Assembly: GCF_001940225.2 (NCBI RefSeq)
Contig: NZ_CP135164.1
Location: forward strand, 1,736,001-1,800,000
Length of the DNA: 64,000 bases
Source of the DNA: Roseburia sp. 499
GTDB lineage: Bacteria; Bacillota; Clostridia; Lachnospirales; Lachnospiraceae
Direction of reading: 5' to 3'
Shown here: one piece after another, positions 9,215-18,418 of the stretch
Position numbering within the stretch: position 1 is the stretch's first letter
Layout: each line of letters opens with the position of its first letter
Program-made: the position numbers and the translations under genes
The notes under the pieces: generated by a model
What the model was told of the DNA's origin: nothing
The model's input: only the letters and a program-made list of their open reading frames with translations
Database searches by the model: none

Positions 9215-10575
9215 TCTGTTCCTCTCCTAATAAAAGTAAGTTTTGGATATACATAGTTTCCGTTATCCACAACTTCCTCTTCTTTTACATTTACCATATA
9301 TCTACTGTTTTTCTTTCCTGCATAATCGTAAGCAAGAATCAATTTTTCAAAATCTTCATCGCTCTTTACAGTTTCTTCATTCACCTTTACATTGCCATCC
9401 ATATCTACATGCATTTCTAAGAATTCTTCAATCTGACGTCTGCTATACCTTCGATGAATCTGATTCAACCGTAAAATATCTTCCTTCGAAAGTTCTTCAT
9501 GTTCCTCCTCTGGCTGAAGATTTTCAATAAAGTTCTTTCGTGGTGCCCTTTTACGATATAAAGACTTCTCTGTTAACGTTTCAAAACTTGCCAAATTCAT
9601 ATGTTCTGCTGTTCGTGTAAGCATACTATCCTGCTGTTCATGGGAAGAAATTTCATTCAAAAGCTGAATAATCATCCCCTTCATACTTCCTTCTCCATCC
9701 AACAGATAATTCAATCTTACCACCGTTGCCTTAACATACTTCATATGTTCCTTGTCCATATTGGCAATTCTGCGTTCAATGTCATCAAAACCATGGTCAA
9801 TACGCTCTAAGGTTTCAATAATCTCTTGTTCCGTTACATTTCCTTGCTCTCGGTTTTTGATTGCCATAATCCAATCATAATCACTCTGCATTTCCCGAAG
9901 CCACTGCTTAATATCTGTCTTATAAATGTAAAAGTTATCGCTCGTCTTTAAAATGTGATATTTTTTTCGAATAATCTCTTCCACATAGCCTTCCAGATGG
10001 TCTTTCAGTAAATCTCCATAAAAATCTTTTTCCAAGAGACTTGCAAAAAACTTGTCCATATTGTGAAGCATATCCTGCAATGATTTGTTCAATTTTCTCG
10101 TATTCACCAATGCTGTTTTTAATAATCCCATATTGGCTCTTCCATCATTTTTTAAAGAAAATAAGATTGCATAAACGTTTTGAATATAGACTTCCGTATC
10201 GTCCATATCCTCACTGGTAAGCTTTTCAAATGCTTCTATAAAAATTGCTGCATAGTCAGGAATAATAATATTGGTTACCTGCGCGTAATAATCTTCTAAC
10301 TTTTTCAGCCACTGGCTTTTTAACAACCAGTTTAAAATACGATTAGCCGGGGTTTCCAAAATGTCCAACTCTGTTTCGTTTTCTTCCCGTTCCATTCGAA
10401 TCTTTTTCTGGGAAAAATACTCACTCAGAATCCGCACACATGCTTCCCGGCTCAAAAAGTAACTCTGGTATTCATATTCTTCATTAATAATCAATAAAGC
10501 CTCTATATAAGTGTCCCGATTAGGCGATCGGAACAGACTATAGAAACTATCTGGTATGTCATATTGGTATTCCAT
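9211..10575 (-). CDS. jetA: JetA-like kleisin subunit (Wadjet-like complex)
   Basis: First SMC-complex gene, 454 residues, mostly helical. The N-terminal region (YDIPDSFYSLFRSPNRDTYI, then a winged-helix-like segment LSREACVRILSEYFSQK) and the C-terminal globular end (VYPKLTFIRRG) flank a helical middle. This matches the kleisin role of MukF/MksF/JetA, which bridges the two ATPase heads and holds JetB. The start ATG (10573-10575) is 1 bp after the stop of the sensor-kinase gene, so it is translated in the same operon as the two-component system. The JetA-family assignment rests on the conserved jetA-jetB-jetC order and size; sequence similarity was not computed. Confidence 0.8.
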   Translation of the reverse strand: MEYQYDIPDSFYSLFRSPNRDTYIEALLIINEEYEYQSYFLSREACVRILSEYFSQKKIRMEREENETELDILETPANRILNWLLKSQWLKKLEDYYAQVTNIIIPDYAAIFIEAFEKLTSEDMDDTEVYIQNVYAILFSLKNDGRANMGLLKTALVNTRKLNKSLQDMLHNMDKFFASLLEKDFYGDLLKDHLEGYVEEIIRKKYHILKTSDNFYIYKTDIKQWLREMQSDYDWIMAIKNREQGNVTEQEIIETLERIDHGFDDIERRIANMDKEHMKYVKATVVRLNYLLDGEGSMKGMIIQLLNEISSHEQQDSMLTRTAEHMNLASFETLTEKSLYRKRAPRKNFIENLQPEEEHEELSKEDILRLNQIHRRYSRRQIEEFLEMHVDMDGNVKVNEETVKSDEDFEKLILAYDYAGKKNSRYMVNVKEEEVVDNGNYVYPKLTFIRRGTE

Positions 10576-10576
10576 T

Positions 10577-11767
10577 TTATTCCTCTTCTATCTTCATTTT
10601 TATAATAAATGCCTTTTTATAATCCCCCTCTAAATCCTGCCGGAGCTGAATCACTCCGCCATGCATAGAAATAATCTTCTGCACAATACTTAATCCCAGT
10701 CCACTACCCCCTTTATTTGTTCTGGACTCATCTCCCATAACAAATGGATCAAAAATATAATCCGCTGTTTCTTTCGAAATCAAAACACCATTATCGCAGA
10801 TTCGTATCTCTACACAGTCCTCTTCTGCCTTCATAATAATACCTACCTCTGTTTCGAAAGGATTATGCTTTATGGCATTATTTAACAAATTATTAATTGC
10901 TCTTTGAAACTGCACTCTATCTACACAAGAATATATGGGTTCCTCCGGTAGAAACACCTCTACTTCCATGTTCTTTGCTTCGAAATCCGTATACAAAGCC
11001 GCTACGCTTTCACGCAAAATCTCTGTAATATTCTCTCGTTTCTTTTTCAGTGCAAATCCCTCGCTATCCAGTTTAACATATTCAAATAATAATGTAATCA
11101 ATCCACTCATCTGCATGGATTTATTATAAATCATCTGAAGATATTCCTGTTGCTTCTCCGTCTCTGCCACCTGTCCTCCTGCCAATGCACTGGCATATCC
11201 TGTCACCGTAGTCATAGGAGTTTTTAAATCATGGGCTACATCTGACAACAGCAGATTTCTCCTTCTATCGTATTCCTCTCTTTTTAACTGTTCTTCTTGT
11301 TCCAGTTCTACCACTTTTCTTGTAACCATTCTGCTAAACCAAATGGCTGACAATACATAGGGAAGTAACAATCCTAACATTAATAAAAGTAATACTGCCA
11401 CAACTCCTGCAAAATATATCTGTTGTTCTCTTCCATTCATCTGTGCTGTCTGGCTCATTAGCTGACTTACAATATGCTTTCCTGCCCAATCATCCACAAA
11501 ACTCCCCAACTGCCTTCCTATTCCGAAAGGAATTGCTCCCGCTAATCCATGTCCAAGTATCCATAAAATTCCTTTGCAAAAAGTAGTTAAGGATTCCCCT
11601 GCATTGACCCTAGTCATGAAAATATTGATTTTCATCGTACCCGCAAGCCACGGATAAACGATTTGATTATAGAAAATATTAATCAATACTTCACTGCTTG
11701 CTACAAACACTAAAATCAACAGAAACCTTTTTATCAAAAATCCTTTTAACTTATCGTTCTCTTTCAT
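10577..11767 (-). CDS. Sensor histidine kinase (VanS/CiaH-like) of the jet operon
   Basis: Membrane sensor kinase of 396 residues. One transmembrane helix is near 14-33 and another near 119-145, enclosing an extracellular segment of about 85 residues that is itself partly hydrophobic. HisKA follows with His179 (SDVAHDLKTPMTT), then HATPase with INNLLNNAIKHNP, ICDNGV and GGSGLGLSIVQKI. It lacks an obvious HAMP domain. It overlaps the response-regulator gene by 4 bp and is 1 bp from jetA. The signal is unknown. Placement between the regulator and the SMC genes suggests the complex is made in response to an envelope or growth signal. Confidence 0.92.
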   Translation of the reverse strand: MKENDKLKGFLIKRFLLILVFVASSEVLINIFYNQIVYPWLAGTMKINIFMTRVNAGESLTTFCKGILWILGHGLAGAIPFGIGRQLGSFVDDWAGKHIVSQLMSQTAQMNGREQQIYFAGVVAVLLLLMLGLLLPYVLSAIWFSRMVTRKVVELEQEEQLKREEYDRRRNLLLSDVAHDLKTPMTTVTGYASALAGGQVAETEKQQEYLQMIYNKSMQMSGLITLLFEYVKLDSEGFALKKKRENITEILRESVAALYTDFEAKNMEVEVFLPEEPIYSCVDRVQFQRAINNLLNNAIKHNPFETEVGIIMKAEEDCVEIRICDNGVLISKETADYIFDPFVMGDESRTNKGGSGLGLSIVQKIISMHGGVIQLRQDLEGDYKKAFIIKMKIEEE

Positions 11768-12450
11768 TCCTTCTCCATACGATATCCCAGTCCGCGAATT
11801 GTCTTTATGTAAGCATCATTTTCTTCTGAAAGTTTTGCACGCAACTTACTGATGCATACCATAATACTATTATCTGCCACAATATATTCTTCCCCCCAGC
11901 CTTCCTCAAAAAGCTGCTGTTTCGTAAACACCTTTCCCGGATTCTCCATAAACATACGCATAATCCGATATTCAACGGAAGTCAAATCTATCAAGGTATC
12001 GTTTTTATATACTGCGCATGCTTCTGTATCCAAACGCAAATCCTTAACCTTAAGTTCTTTTATTTCTTTTCCCTTTGCTCCCAAAGAATAGAACCGGCGA
12101 ATATTAGAATTAATTCTCGCCATTGCTTCTAACGGGTTAAAAGGCTTTGACAAATAATCGTCAGCTCCCAAATCCAACCCCAGAATCTTATCTACATCCT
12201 GATTCTTCGCCGACAATATCATTACCGGAATATTACTGTTTTCCCGAATCCTTTTCAATACCTGATAGCCATCCATTCCAGGCATCATAATATCCAGCAA
12301 CGCTAAATCTATTTCTTTCTTTTCCAGTAACTTCACCGCTTGTATCCCATCTTCTGCCTCTACTACCTGATAGCCATCCTTTTCCAAATACAAACGTAAA
12401 AGTTCACGAATCTCCTTTTCATCATCTGCAATCAACACTGTATATGCCAT
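11764..12450 (-). CDS. OmpR-family response regulator of the jet operon
   Basis: A 228-residue response regulator: receiver domain with IADDE, Asp53 (LLDIMMPG) and Lys102 (YLSKPF), then a winged-helix DNA-binding domain (LTSVEYRIMRMFMENPGK, CISKLRAKLSE, IRGLGYRMEK). It resembles VanR and other OmpR/PhoB regulators. It starts 16 bp after the DUF975 gene and overlaps the kinase gene by 4 bp. Direct TTAAG repeats with 11-bp periodicity upstream of the operon are a plausible autoregulatory binding site. Confidence 0.94.
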   Translation of the reverse strand: MAYTVLIADDEKEIRELLRLYLEKDGYQVVEAEDGIQAVKLLEKKEIDLALLDIMMPGMDGYQVLKRIRENSNIPVMILSAKNQDVDKILGLDLGADDYLSKPFNPLEAMARINSNIRRFYSLGAKGKEIKELKVKDLRLDTEACAVYKNDTLIDLTSVEYRIMRMFMENPGKVFTKQQLFEEGWGEEYIVADNSIMVCISKLRAKLSEENDAYIKTIRGLGYRMEKE

Positions 12451-12466
12451 ACTTCTCCCCCTTTCC

Positions 12467-13240
12467 TTACTGATTCTTTATTGCTTCGTAAAGAGCTGCC
12501 TCTGTCTGACATTCATAAGGACTTACATAAAAGATTCCAAGAACGCCAAGGGTAAGAATATTTAAAATATTCCATCCCAGGAATGACAAGTCCAGAACAA
12601 AAGATTTCCACTTATTTCCATACATCATTTTCTTACTTAAAGCAAATGCTTCCTTTTTATCCATTCCTGGATTCTCTGCCAGTATATATGGAATCATCTG
12701 ATATTCATATGCCTTTATAATTCCCGGTATTATCAAAAGCAGCATCCACAAAAATGTATACAAATCTCGGAAGAACATCGTCTTCACATTACTTTTATAT
12801 CCATTATCAAAAGCATAACACATTTCCCGCGCCTGTGCATCTTCTTTTAGATTTTTTAGAAAAAATCGCTTGCAGCCAATTTCCAACGGATTAAACACAA
12901 ATACTTGCAATGGAATTATAATAATACCTACTACAATAATTGCAATCACTAAGATAATAACAAAGACTGCCATAACCACTGCATCACCAACTACATCATT
13001 CTTCTCTGTCACTGCATCCCCCATACTATGTCCCATACTATATCCCATATCATACGCAATACTCTCTTCACTATCCTGTGTTTCAGAATTACCGTTTCCA
13101 CTAAACTTTTCTGTCAAAACACTTCCTCCTCCTAATGTTCCTATCACAAGCATCAAAACCAATGCCACCAGAACTGATTTCCAATAATTTGCCTGAAATC
13201 TTATTTTAGATTTTGTTTTTAATTCTTTTCTTGTCCACAT
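12467..13240 (-). CDS. DUF975-family integral membrane protein
   Basis: A 257-residue multi-pass membrane protein that begins MWTRKELKTKSKIRFQANYW, a signature of the DUF975 family (also seen in Clostridia as short Trp/Lys-rich N-termini). A first hydrophobic helix (about 22-40) is followed by a Ser/Asn-rich extracellular loop, and then hydrophobic segments near 88-118, 155-175 and 208-240, with the family-type motif IPGIIKAYEYQMIPYILAENP. Function is unknown. It is the first gene of the operon with the two-component system and the jet genes. Confidence 0.85.
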   Translation of the reverse strand: MWTRKELKTKSKIRFQANYWKSVLVALVLMLVIGTLGGGSVLTEKFSGNGNSETQDSEESIAYDMGYSMGHSMGDAVTEKNDVVGDAVVMAVFVIILVIAIIVVGIIIIPLQVFVFNPLEIGCKRFFLKNLKEDAQAREMCYAFDNGYKSNVKTMFFRDLYTFLWMLLLIIPGIIKAYEYQMIPYILAENPGMDKKEAFALSKKMMYGNKWKSFVLDLSFLGWNILNILTLGVLGIFYVSPYECQTEAALYEAIKNQ

Positions 13241-13281
13241 AAGAACCTCTCCTTTTCTTTATCGTTCTCTTTGTTGTCCTT

Positions 13282-13336
13282 ATCATATCGCCCGTTCCTT
13301 AAATGCGTTACCGCTTTTCCTTAAGATAACCTTAAA
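13282..13336 (-). promoter_or_regulatory. Candidate promoter with OmpR-type direct repeats upstream of the DUF975-jet operon
   Basis: On the minus strand TTTAAG-GTTAT-CTTAAG forms a direct repeat with 11-bp periodicity (13319-13336 region), the form bound by OmpR/PhoB-type regulators such as CiaR. A TATGAT -10 (13282-13287) lies downstream with no good -35, as expected for an activator-dependent promoter. A third TTTAAGG is near 13295-13305. Confidence 0.45.
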
Positions 13337-13344
13337 ATACTGCC

Positions 13345-13373
13345 TTGTCAATTTTTCTCCTGAATGATAATAT
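13345..13373 (+). promoter_or_regulatory. Promoter of the ClC channel gene
   Basis: TTGTCA (13345-13350), 17 bp spacer, TAATAT (13368-13373), 40 bp before the ATG. It diverges from the jet operon promoter. Confidence 0.55.
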
Positions 13374-13412
13374 GAAAATAGATTATATTACAAAGGATAC
13401 AGGGAGTTTTTT

Positions 13413-14672
13413 ATGAGAGAAAAATTTATATGTTATGTAAAACCGCTTGGCTCACAACTTTTCATTTTCCTGAAATGGCTACTTTTTTCCGTATTATCAG
13501 GTATCATTGTTGGGGGAATCGGAACACTATTCCATTTCTGTATGACTTATGCTACTGACACACGCGGGAATTATCCGTGGTTAATTTTTTTCCTGCCCGT
13601 TGCAGGCATTTTTATCGTGGGCGCTTATCATCTCATGCGCGATGAAAGGGACACGGGAACCAATCTGGTACTTTCTGCCATTCATTCCGGAGAAAGTATC
13701 CCTCTAAAAATGGCCCCTCTTATCTTTATCTCTACGGTCCTGACTCATCTTTTCGGCGGTTCCGCAGGAAGAGAAGGTGCTGCTCTGCAACTTGGAGGCA
13801 GTATTGGCAATTCCCTTGGAAGAGTCTTTCGTTTTGACGAAAAAGATCAACACATCATGATTATGTGTGGTATGAGTGCAGCCTTTTCTGCACTTTTTGG
13901 TACTCCTATGGCCGCTGCCATTTTCTCTATGGAAGTAGTAAGTGTCGGCATTATGCATTACTCTGCCCTAGTTCCCTGTGTAATCTCATCTCTGATTGCC
14001 CATGGAATTGCTTTGCACTTTGGAATTATGCCGGAACAATTCACCATTGCGCAGTTTCCTGCCTTTTCCATAAAAAATGCCATTATCGTTGCATTTCTTG
14101 CCATACTTTGTGCTGTGGTGAGTGCATTTTTCTGTATTGCACTACACACCTCTGAGAAACTGCAAAAATGCTTTTTTCCCAATGCATACCTTCGCATCTT
14201 CATTGGAGGCATTCTGATTATTTTATTCACTCTGCTTGTAGGAAATCAGGATTACAATGGTGCCGGTATGTTTGTTATTGAACGTTGCTTTGACGGAACA
14301 TGTGTTCCGTATGCTTTTTTACTTAAAATTCTCTTCACTGCCATCACGCTAGGTGCAGGATATAAAGGCGGAGAAATTGTTCCTTCCTTTTTCATTGGTG
14401 CTACCTTTGGTTTCACCTTTGGAAACATTCTCGGATTTTCTCCGGAGCTCTGTACTGCTGTAGCAATGGGTGCTGTCTTTTGCGGTGTTACCAACTGCCC
14501 CATCAGTTCTTTACTCATCTGCTTCGAACTGTTTGGCTTTGATGCAATGCCCTACTTCCTTTTGTCAATTGCATTGAGCTATATGCTGTCCGGCTATTAT
14601 GGCTTATACCATAGCCAGAAAATTGTATACTCTAAATATAAAACAGAATTTATCAACCGAAAAACCCATTAA
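13413..14672 (+). CDS. ClC-family chloride channel or Cl-/H+ antiporter
   Basis: A 419-residue membrane protein with about ten to twelve hydrophobic segments. It carries the ClC anion-selectivity motifs: GGSAGREGAALQLGG (the GREGP-like loop, with Ala in place of Pro), GAGYKGGEIVPSFFIGA (GGxFxP-like) and a late GVTNCPISSLLICFE. It lacks the C-terminal CBS domains. Likely roles are chloride or fluoride movement, or acid resistance; the sequence does not distinguish these. The start has GGGAG just upstream. It converges with the asparaginase gene, overlapping it by 4 bp at the stop codons. Confidence 0.92.
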   Translation: MREKFICYVKPLGSQLFIFLKWLLFSVLSGIIVGGIGTLFHFCMTYATDTRGNYPWLIFFLPVAGIFIVGAYHLMRDERDTGTNLVLSAIHSGESIPLKMAPLIFISTVLTHLFGGSAGREGAALQLGGSIGNSLGRVFRFDEKDQHIMIMCGMSAAFSALFGTPMAAAIFSMEVVSVGIMHYSALVPCVISSLIAHGIALHFGIMPEQFTIAQFPAFSIKNAIIVAFLAILCAVVSAFFCIALHTSEKLQKCFFPNAYLRIFIGGILIILFTLLVGNQDYNGAGMFVIERCFDGTCVPYAFLLKILFTAITLGAGYKGGEIVPSFFIGATFGFTFGNILGFSPELCTAVAMGAVFCGVTNCPISSLLICFELFGFDAMPYFLLSIALSYMLSGYYGLYHSQKIVYSKYKTEFINRKTH

Positions 14673-15670
14673 GGCTCAAATACCATGTCATAATTGATTT
14701 TTTGGTAAAAAGCCTCTTCTACCTTTAAATTTCCGCGGTTATTGCCTGCCAACATCCACATGGTTTTGGCAATAACTGCTTCTAAGGTCATATCATAGGA
14801 CTCCAGAATACGACAGTCCTTTTTGATTTTATTTCCTACCTCATATACCGTCATATCACTGCCTTCATGGGCTACTTGAGTTGCCATGATAATTACCTTT
14901 TCCGGATACTTCTCATCCAATTCATAAAATACATCTGCAATGGAAGCCGGAATTCCCCCTACACCAAAACTCTCTATAATAATAGCATCATACTGTTCAA
15001 AAAAGAACTGCAAGCCTTTCGGCGAAATTCCAGGTATTAATTTCATCAAAAAAATATTTTCATTCATTTCTTCATAGAACGTAACCGGTTTCTGAAAAGG
15101 TACCGGTTCAATATATCGCATAATTCTGGACTCTTGAATTGTGGCAAGTGCCGGATAGTCAATGCTTTCAAATGCATTATAACTCTTAGACCGGATTTTC
15201 TTAGCTCTCGTACCGGCAATCACTTTTCCACCAAACACCATCTGAACTCCTTGTGATTTATCATCACTGGCATAACGAAAACTATCTAAGAGATTTGTTT
15301 TTGCATCTGTAATCTCTAAATCAATGGACTTTTGTGCTCCTGTCAATACCACCGGCTTTCTGGAATTTTGAATCATGTAGGAAAGGGCTGCTGCCGTATA
15401 TGCCATGGTGTCTGTTCCATGTGCAATTACAAATCCATCATATAATTCATAATTTTCCCTTATAGTCTGAACTATCAATTTCCAATGTTTTGGCTCCATA
15501 TTGGTACTATCTATATTACAAATCTGAATTGCCGCCGGCTCACAAAATTCATATACCATTGGAATATAGGACAAAATCTCTTCGGCCCGAATCAACGGAG
15601 TTAGACCATTTTCCGCTTTTAAAGACGCAATGGTTCCACCTGTAGCAATTAGTAAAATTTTCTTTTTCAT
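14669..15670 (-). CDS. ansA: L-asparaginase, type I (AnsA-like)
   Basis: Hydrolyses L-asparagine to aspartate and ammonia in the cytoplasm. At 333 residues it has no signal peptide, which fits type I. The first catalytic threonine lies in ATGGTIAS (Thr13 area) and the second in AHGTDTM (Thr86-Asp87), with the catalytic lysine in GAQKSID (Lys114). The C-terminal part carries GVGGIPASIADVFYEL. The start is an ATG preceded by GGAGGG. The gene is isolated, with convergent and divergent neighbours. Confidence 0.94.
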   Translation of the reverse strand: MKKKILLIATGGTIASLKAENGLTPLIRAEEILSYIPMVYEFCEPAAIQICNIDSTNMEPKHWKLIVQTIRENYELYDGFVIAHGTDTMAYTAAALSYMIQNSRKPVVLTGAQKSIDLEITDAKTNLLDSFRYASDDKSQGVQMVFGGKVIAGTRAKKIRSKSYNAFESIDYPALATIQESRIMRYIEPVPFQKPVTFYEEMNENIFLMKLIPGISPKGLQFFFEQYDAIIIESFGVGGIPASIADVFYELDEKYPEKVIIMATQVAHEGSDMTVYEVGNKIKKDCRILESYDMTLEAVIAKTMWMLAGNNRGNLKVEEAFYQKINYDMVFEP

Positions 15671-15763
15671 ATCTTGTAGTCCCTCCTGAAATACTATTTA
15701 ACATAATAGTAAAATTTTTTAAAAATAGCAACCGTTTTTATCTTTTCTTGTCGTATTTTCATC

Positions 15764-15792
15764 TTGTTTTTTTCTTCCCCTAGGAGTATAAT
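15764..15792 (+). promoter_or_regulatory. Promoter of the CPA2 antiporter gene
   Basis: TTGTTT (15764-15769), 17 bp, TATAAT (15787-15792), 45 bp before the ATG. Confidence 0.65.
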
Positions 15793-15837
15793 TCGATAAG
15801 TATTAAAGGTATTTTAATCGGGTATGGAGGAAAATTT

Positions 15838-17022
15838 ATGAATTATGATTATTTATTGTATCTGGCTATTATTCTGCTAAGTACAAAAGTGTTAGGACTT
15901 GCTACCAGCAAGGCTCATATGCCACAAGTCGTAGGTGCTCTACTTGCCGGTTTAATTCTTGGACCTGCCTGCCTCAATTTAATTCAGGGAACTGAATTTT
16001 TAAGTCAGGTATCCGAAATTGGTGTTATTGTTCTGATGTTTATGGCTGGTCTGGAAACGGATACAGAGGAATTGAAAAAATCTGGTCTGGCTTCCTTTAT
16101 CATCGCTTTGTTTGGTGTCATCGTTCCTTTATTGGGAGGCCTTGGAGTTGCCTATGCATGTAATGTTGCGTCCACAGACCTTCCTACCAGTAAACTGTTA
16201 CAATATATTTTTATTGGTATTATTTTAACCGCAACTTCAGTAAGTATTACAGTTGAAACGTTAAAAGAACTTGGAAAAGTCTCCACGAAAGCTGGTACTG
16301 CTATTTTAGGCGCTGCGTTAATCGATGATATTCTTGGTATCATTGCACTTACATTGGTTACCAGCCTTGCTGACCCAAGTACCAATATTGGACTTGTATT
16401 ACTAAAAATTGTTGGTTTCTTCGTATTTGCAATTGTTTTTGGCATTGTTTATGGAATTTTCTTTAAGAAATGGAACGCTATACATCTGGGATTAAAAAGA
16501 CGTTATGTCGTAATAAGCTTTGCATTTTGTTTAATTATGGCATTCTGTGCAGAAGCTTTCTTCGGTGTTGCAGATATCACTGGTGCTTATGTGGCCGGAC
16601 TTGTTATTAGTTACAGTAGTAAACGCGAATTCATCTATCACGAATTCGATACGGTATCCTATATGTTAGTTGCTCCTGTTTTCTTTGCAAGTATTGGTCT
16701 TAAAGTAGTACTTAGTTCCATGACTACTGACATTATTATCTTTACGATACTATTAGTTATTGTTGCAATTCTCACAAAAATTGTGGGTTGTGGACTTGGC
16801 GCTAAATTTATGGGGTATACCACTCAAGAATCGTTACAAATTGGTGTCGGCATGATTTCCCGTGGTGAAGTTGCATTGATTGTGGCAAATAAAGGTGAAT
16901 CTTTAGGACTTATCAGCGATGAATTATATGCCCCTATTGTTGTTACTGTCGTAATTACCACAATTATTACACCAATTCTGTTAAAAGTTGTTTTCAAAGA
17001 CAAAAAGAAAGTTGCAAATTAA
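15838..17022 (+). CDS. Cation:proton antiporter (CPA2/Kef-type)
   Basis: A 394-residue membrane protein with about 12 hydrophobic helices, matching the Na+/H+ exchanger domain of KefB/GerN/NapA-type CPA2 transporters. Recognisable parts are GALLAGLILGPACLNL, FMAGLETDTEELKKSG (the LxGLE loop), LGAALIDDILGIIAL (the ion-binding Asp-Asp pair) and ASIGLKV. It has no C-terminal TrkA-N/RCK domain, so it is not a regulated Kef of the KefC type. The likely role is Na+ or K+/H+ exchange for pH and ion homeostasis. A terminator follows. Confidence 0.93.
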   Translation: MNYDYLLYLAIILLSTKVLGLATSKAHMPQVVGALLAGLILGPACLNLIQGTEFLSQVSEIGVIVLMFMAGLETDTEELKKSGLASFIIALFGVIVPLLGGLGVAYACNVASTDLPTSKLLQYIFIGIILTATSVSITVETLKELGKVSTKAGTAILGAALIDDILGIIALTLVTSLADPSTNIGLVLLKIVGFFVFAIVFGIVYGIFFKKWNAIHLGLKRRYVVISFAFCLIMAFCAEAFFGVADITGAYVAGLVISYSSKREFIYHEFDTVSYMLVAPVFFASIGLKVVLSSMTTDIIIFTILLVIVAILTKIVGCGLGAKFMGYTTQESLQIGVGMISRGEVALIVANKGESLGLISDELYAPIVVTVVITTIITPILLKVVFKDKKKVAN

Positions 17023-17045
17023 ATTTAACGAAACAAAATTCACGA

Positions 17046-17083
17046 AAAATAGGTCGCCCATGAACCCATAGGCGACCTATTTT
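17046..17083. terminator. Bidirectional intrinsic terminator
   Basis: AAAATAGGTCGCC pairs perfectly with GGCGACCTATTTT around a 12-nt loop. It serves the antiporter gene on the plus strand and the convergent GGDEF gene on the minus strand. Confidence 0.9.
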
Positions 17084-17096
17084 CCTTCCTATTCTT

Positions 17097-18248
17097 CTAT
17101 TCACTCTCTAGCACTTTTTCCTTTTCTTTTGACTTCATGTCTAACTTATTTTCGTACATTTTGATATCTGCCTGCTGATAGGTCTGAGCCAATGTGGTAT
17201 TGGGACTGGATATTGCATATCCAATAGCAATACTGATTCTATGCTTATTATCCATTTCACAAGCTATACGCACTGCTTCAATATCCTTTTCCATCATTTC
17301 CGCAGAACACTCCGTGTAAATTGCAACAAACTCATCTCCGCCTGTACGATAAACATCTCTTGCATTCTTTAATTGCATTTTTAGCACATGCGCTGCTGAA
17401 CGTATCAATTTATCGCCCGCTGCATGCCCAGACTTGTCATTCACAGATTTTAATCCATTTAAATCACATACAATAATACCAACTGTCATTCGTCCATTGC
17501 CGATGCTCTGCAAACGCTTCCCATAACATTCCATATCTTCATCAAAACAGTTTCTGTTCCTTACACCTGTCTCTATATCAGTATATGCCTTTTCCATAAA
17601 CATTCTGGCCGGATTTTCCAAAGTAAAGAAAATACCCATGATTACAAAAGTTAAGGCAGCCCCAGTAAATAGTATTTCCGGTACAATAATCTGAACCGTC
17701 ATGCATCCAAGCATAATAACGGACATTGCCGCCATAATACATTGCGTACTGCTTCTTATCTTTTTAACACCGATAATCAAAAACATTACAGCTACTATCG
17801 AAAATGTAAACGCAATTATGTATCCACCCCTTATGCAAGCCCCTGCGCTATAATTTGTTCCGTTTCCCTTCACATATTCAATTTCTAAAAATGGGGCTAC
17901 TATTATGTATCCACCTACAATTACCTGACCAATTCGCTTTATAATCCTCACTTGCTTTTCTGCTATCCGCTGTTCAATTGTATATGCAAACAATTCATAT
18001 GAAAACAAGATAGCAAAATAAATAAACAAAAGATGACATGCCTTATTTAAAGTTGCAGGTATTACATTTACCGAATTAACAGTATATACCGTAATTATAT
18101 CAAAAATCACATGTCCCAATGCGTAACAACACATTCGGATAAATTGTACTGAATTATTTCTTTTAAAATACACTATACTATATATAAGTAAGGTAAATAG
18201 AATGATAGCACATACAACTTCTGCTCTCTCAATCATAATAATATTCAT
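17097..18248 (-). CDS. Membrane-bound diguanylate cyclase (GGDEF protein)
   Basis: Makes c-di-GMP from two GTP. Residues about 1-215 contain roughly seven hydrophobic helices of a membrane sensor that I cannot name. A GGDEF domain (about 220-378) follows, with an intact active site TGGDEFVAIY, the DLNGLKSVNDKSGHAAGD substrate region and IGYA near the end. No EAL domain is present. The ATG at 18248 has GGAGGAAG 7 bp upstream. It is monocistronic between the terminators at 17046-17083 and 18349-18383. Confidence 0.9.
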   Translation of the reverse strand: MNIIMIERAEVVCAIILFTLLIYSIVYFKRNNSVQFIRMCCYALGHVIFDIITVYTVNSVNVIPATLNKACHLLFIYFAILFSYELFAYTIEQRIAEKQVRIIKRIGQVIVGGYIIVAPFLEIEYVKGNGTNYSAGACIRGGYIIAFTFSIVAVMFLIIGVKKIRSSTQCIMAAMSVIMLGCMTVQIIVPEILFTGAALTFVIMGIFFTLENPARMFMEKAYTDIETGVRNRNCFDEDMECYGKRLQSIGNGRMTVGIIVCDLNGLKSVNDKSGHAAGDKLIRSAAHVLKMQLKNARDVYRTGGDEFVAIYTECSAEMMEKDIEAVRIACEMDNKHRISIAIGYAISSPNTTLAQTYQQADIKMYENKLDMKSKEKEKVLESE

Positions 18249-18348
18249 TATGCTTCCTCCGATGTAACAAATAGCTTATTTGTTCCATTATACTATATTT
18301 TTATAAAAAAAGAATATCCATTTCCTTAATTTTACCTTATTTTTACGC

Positions 18349-18383
18349 ATCAAAAAAACAGCCCCAAGGCTGTTTTTTTTGAT
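18349..18383 (-). terminator. Intrinsic terminator after metF
   Basis: ATCAAAAAAACAGCC pairs with GGCTGTTTTTTTTGAT around CCAA. The T run on the minus strand ends metF transcription; the hairpin is symmetrical and could also act on the other strand. Confidence 0.85.
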
Positions 18384-18418
18384 ACTTTCACCACTCTTGT
18401 CCCCTCAATAATCATTGC

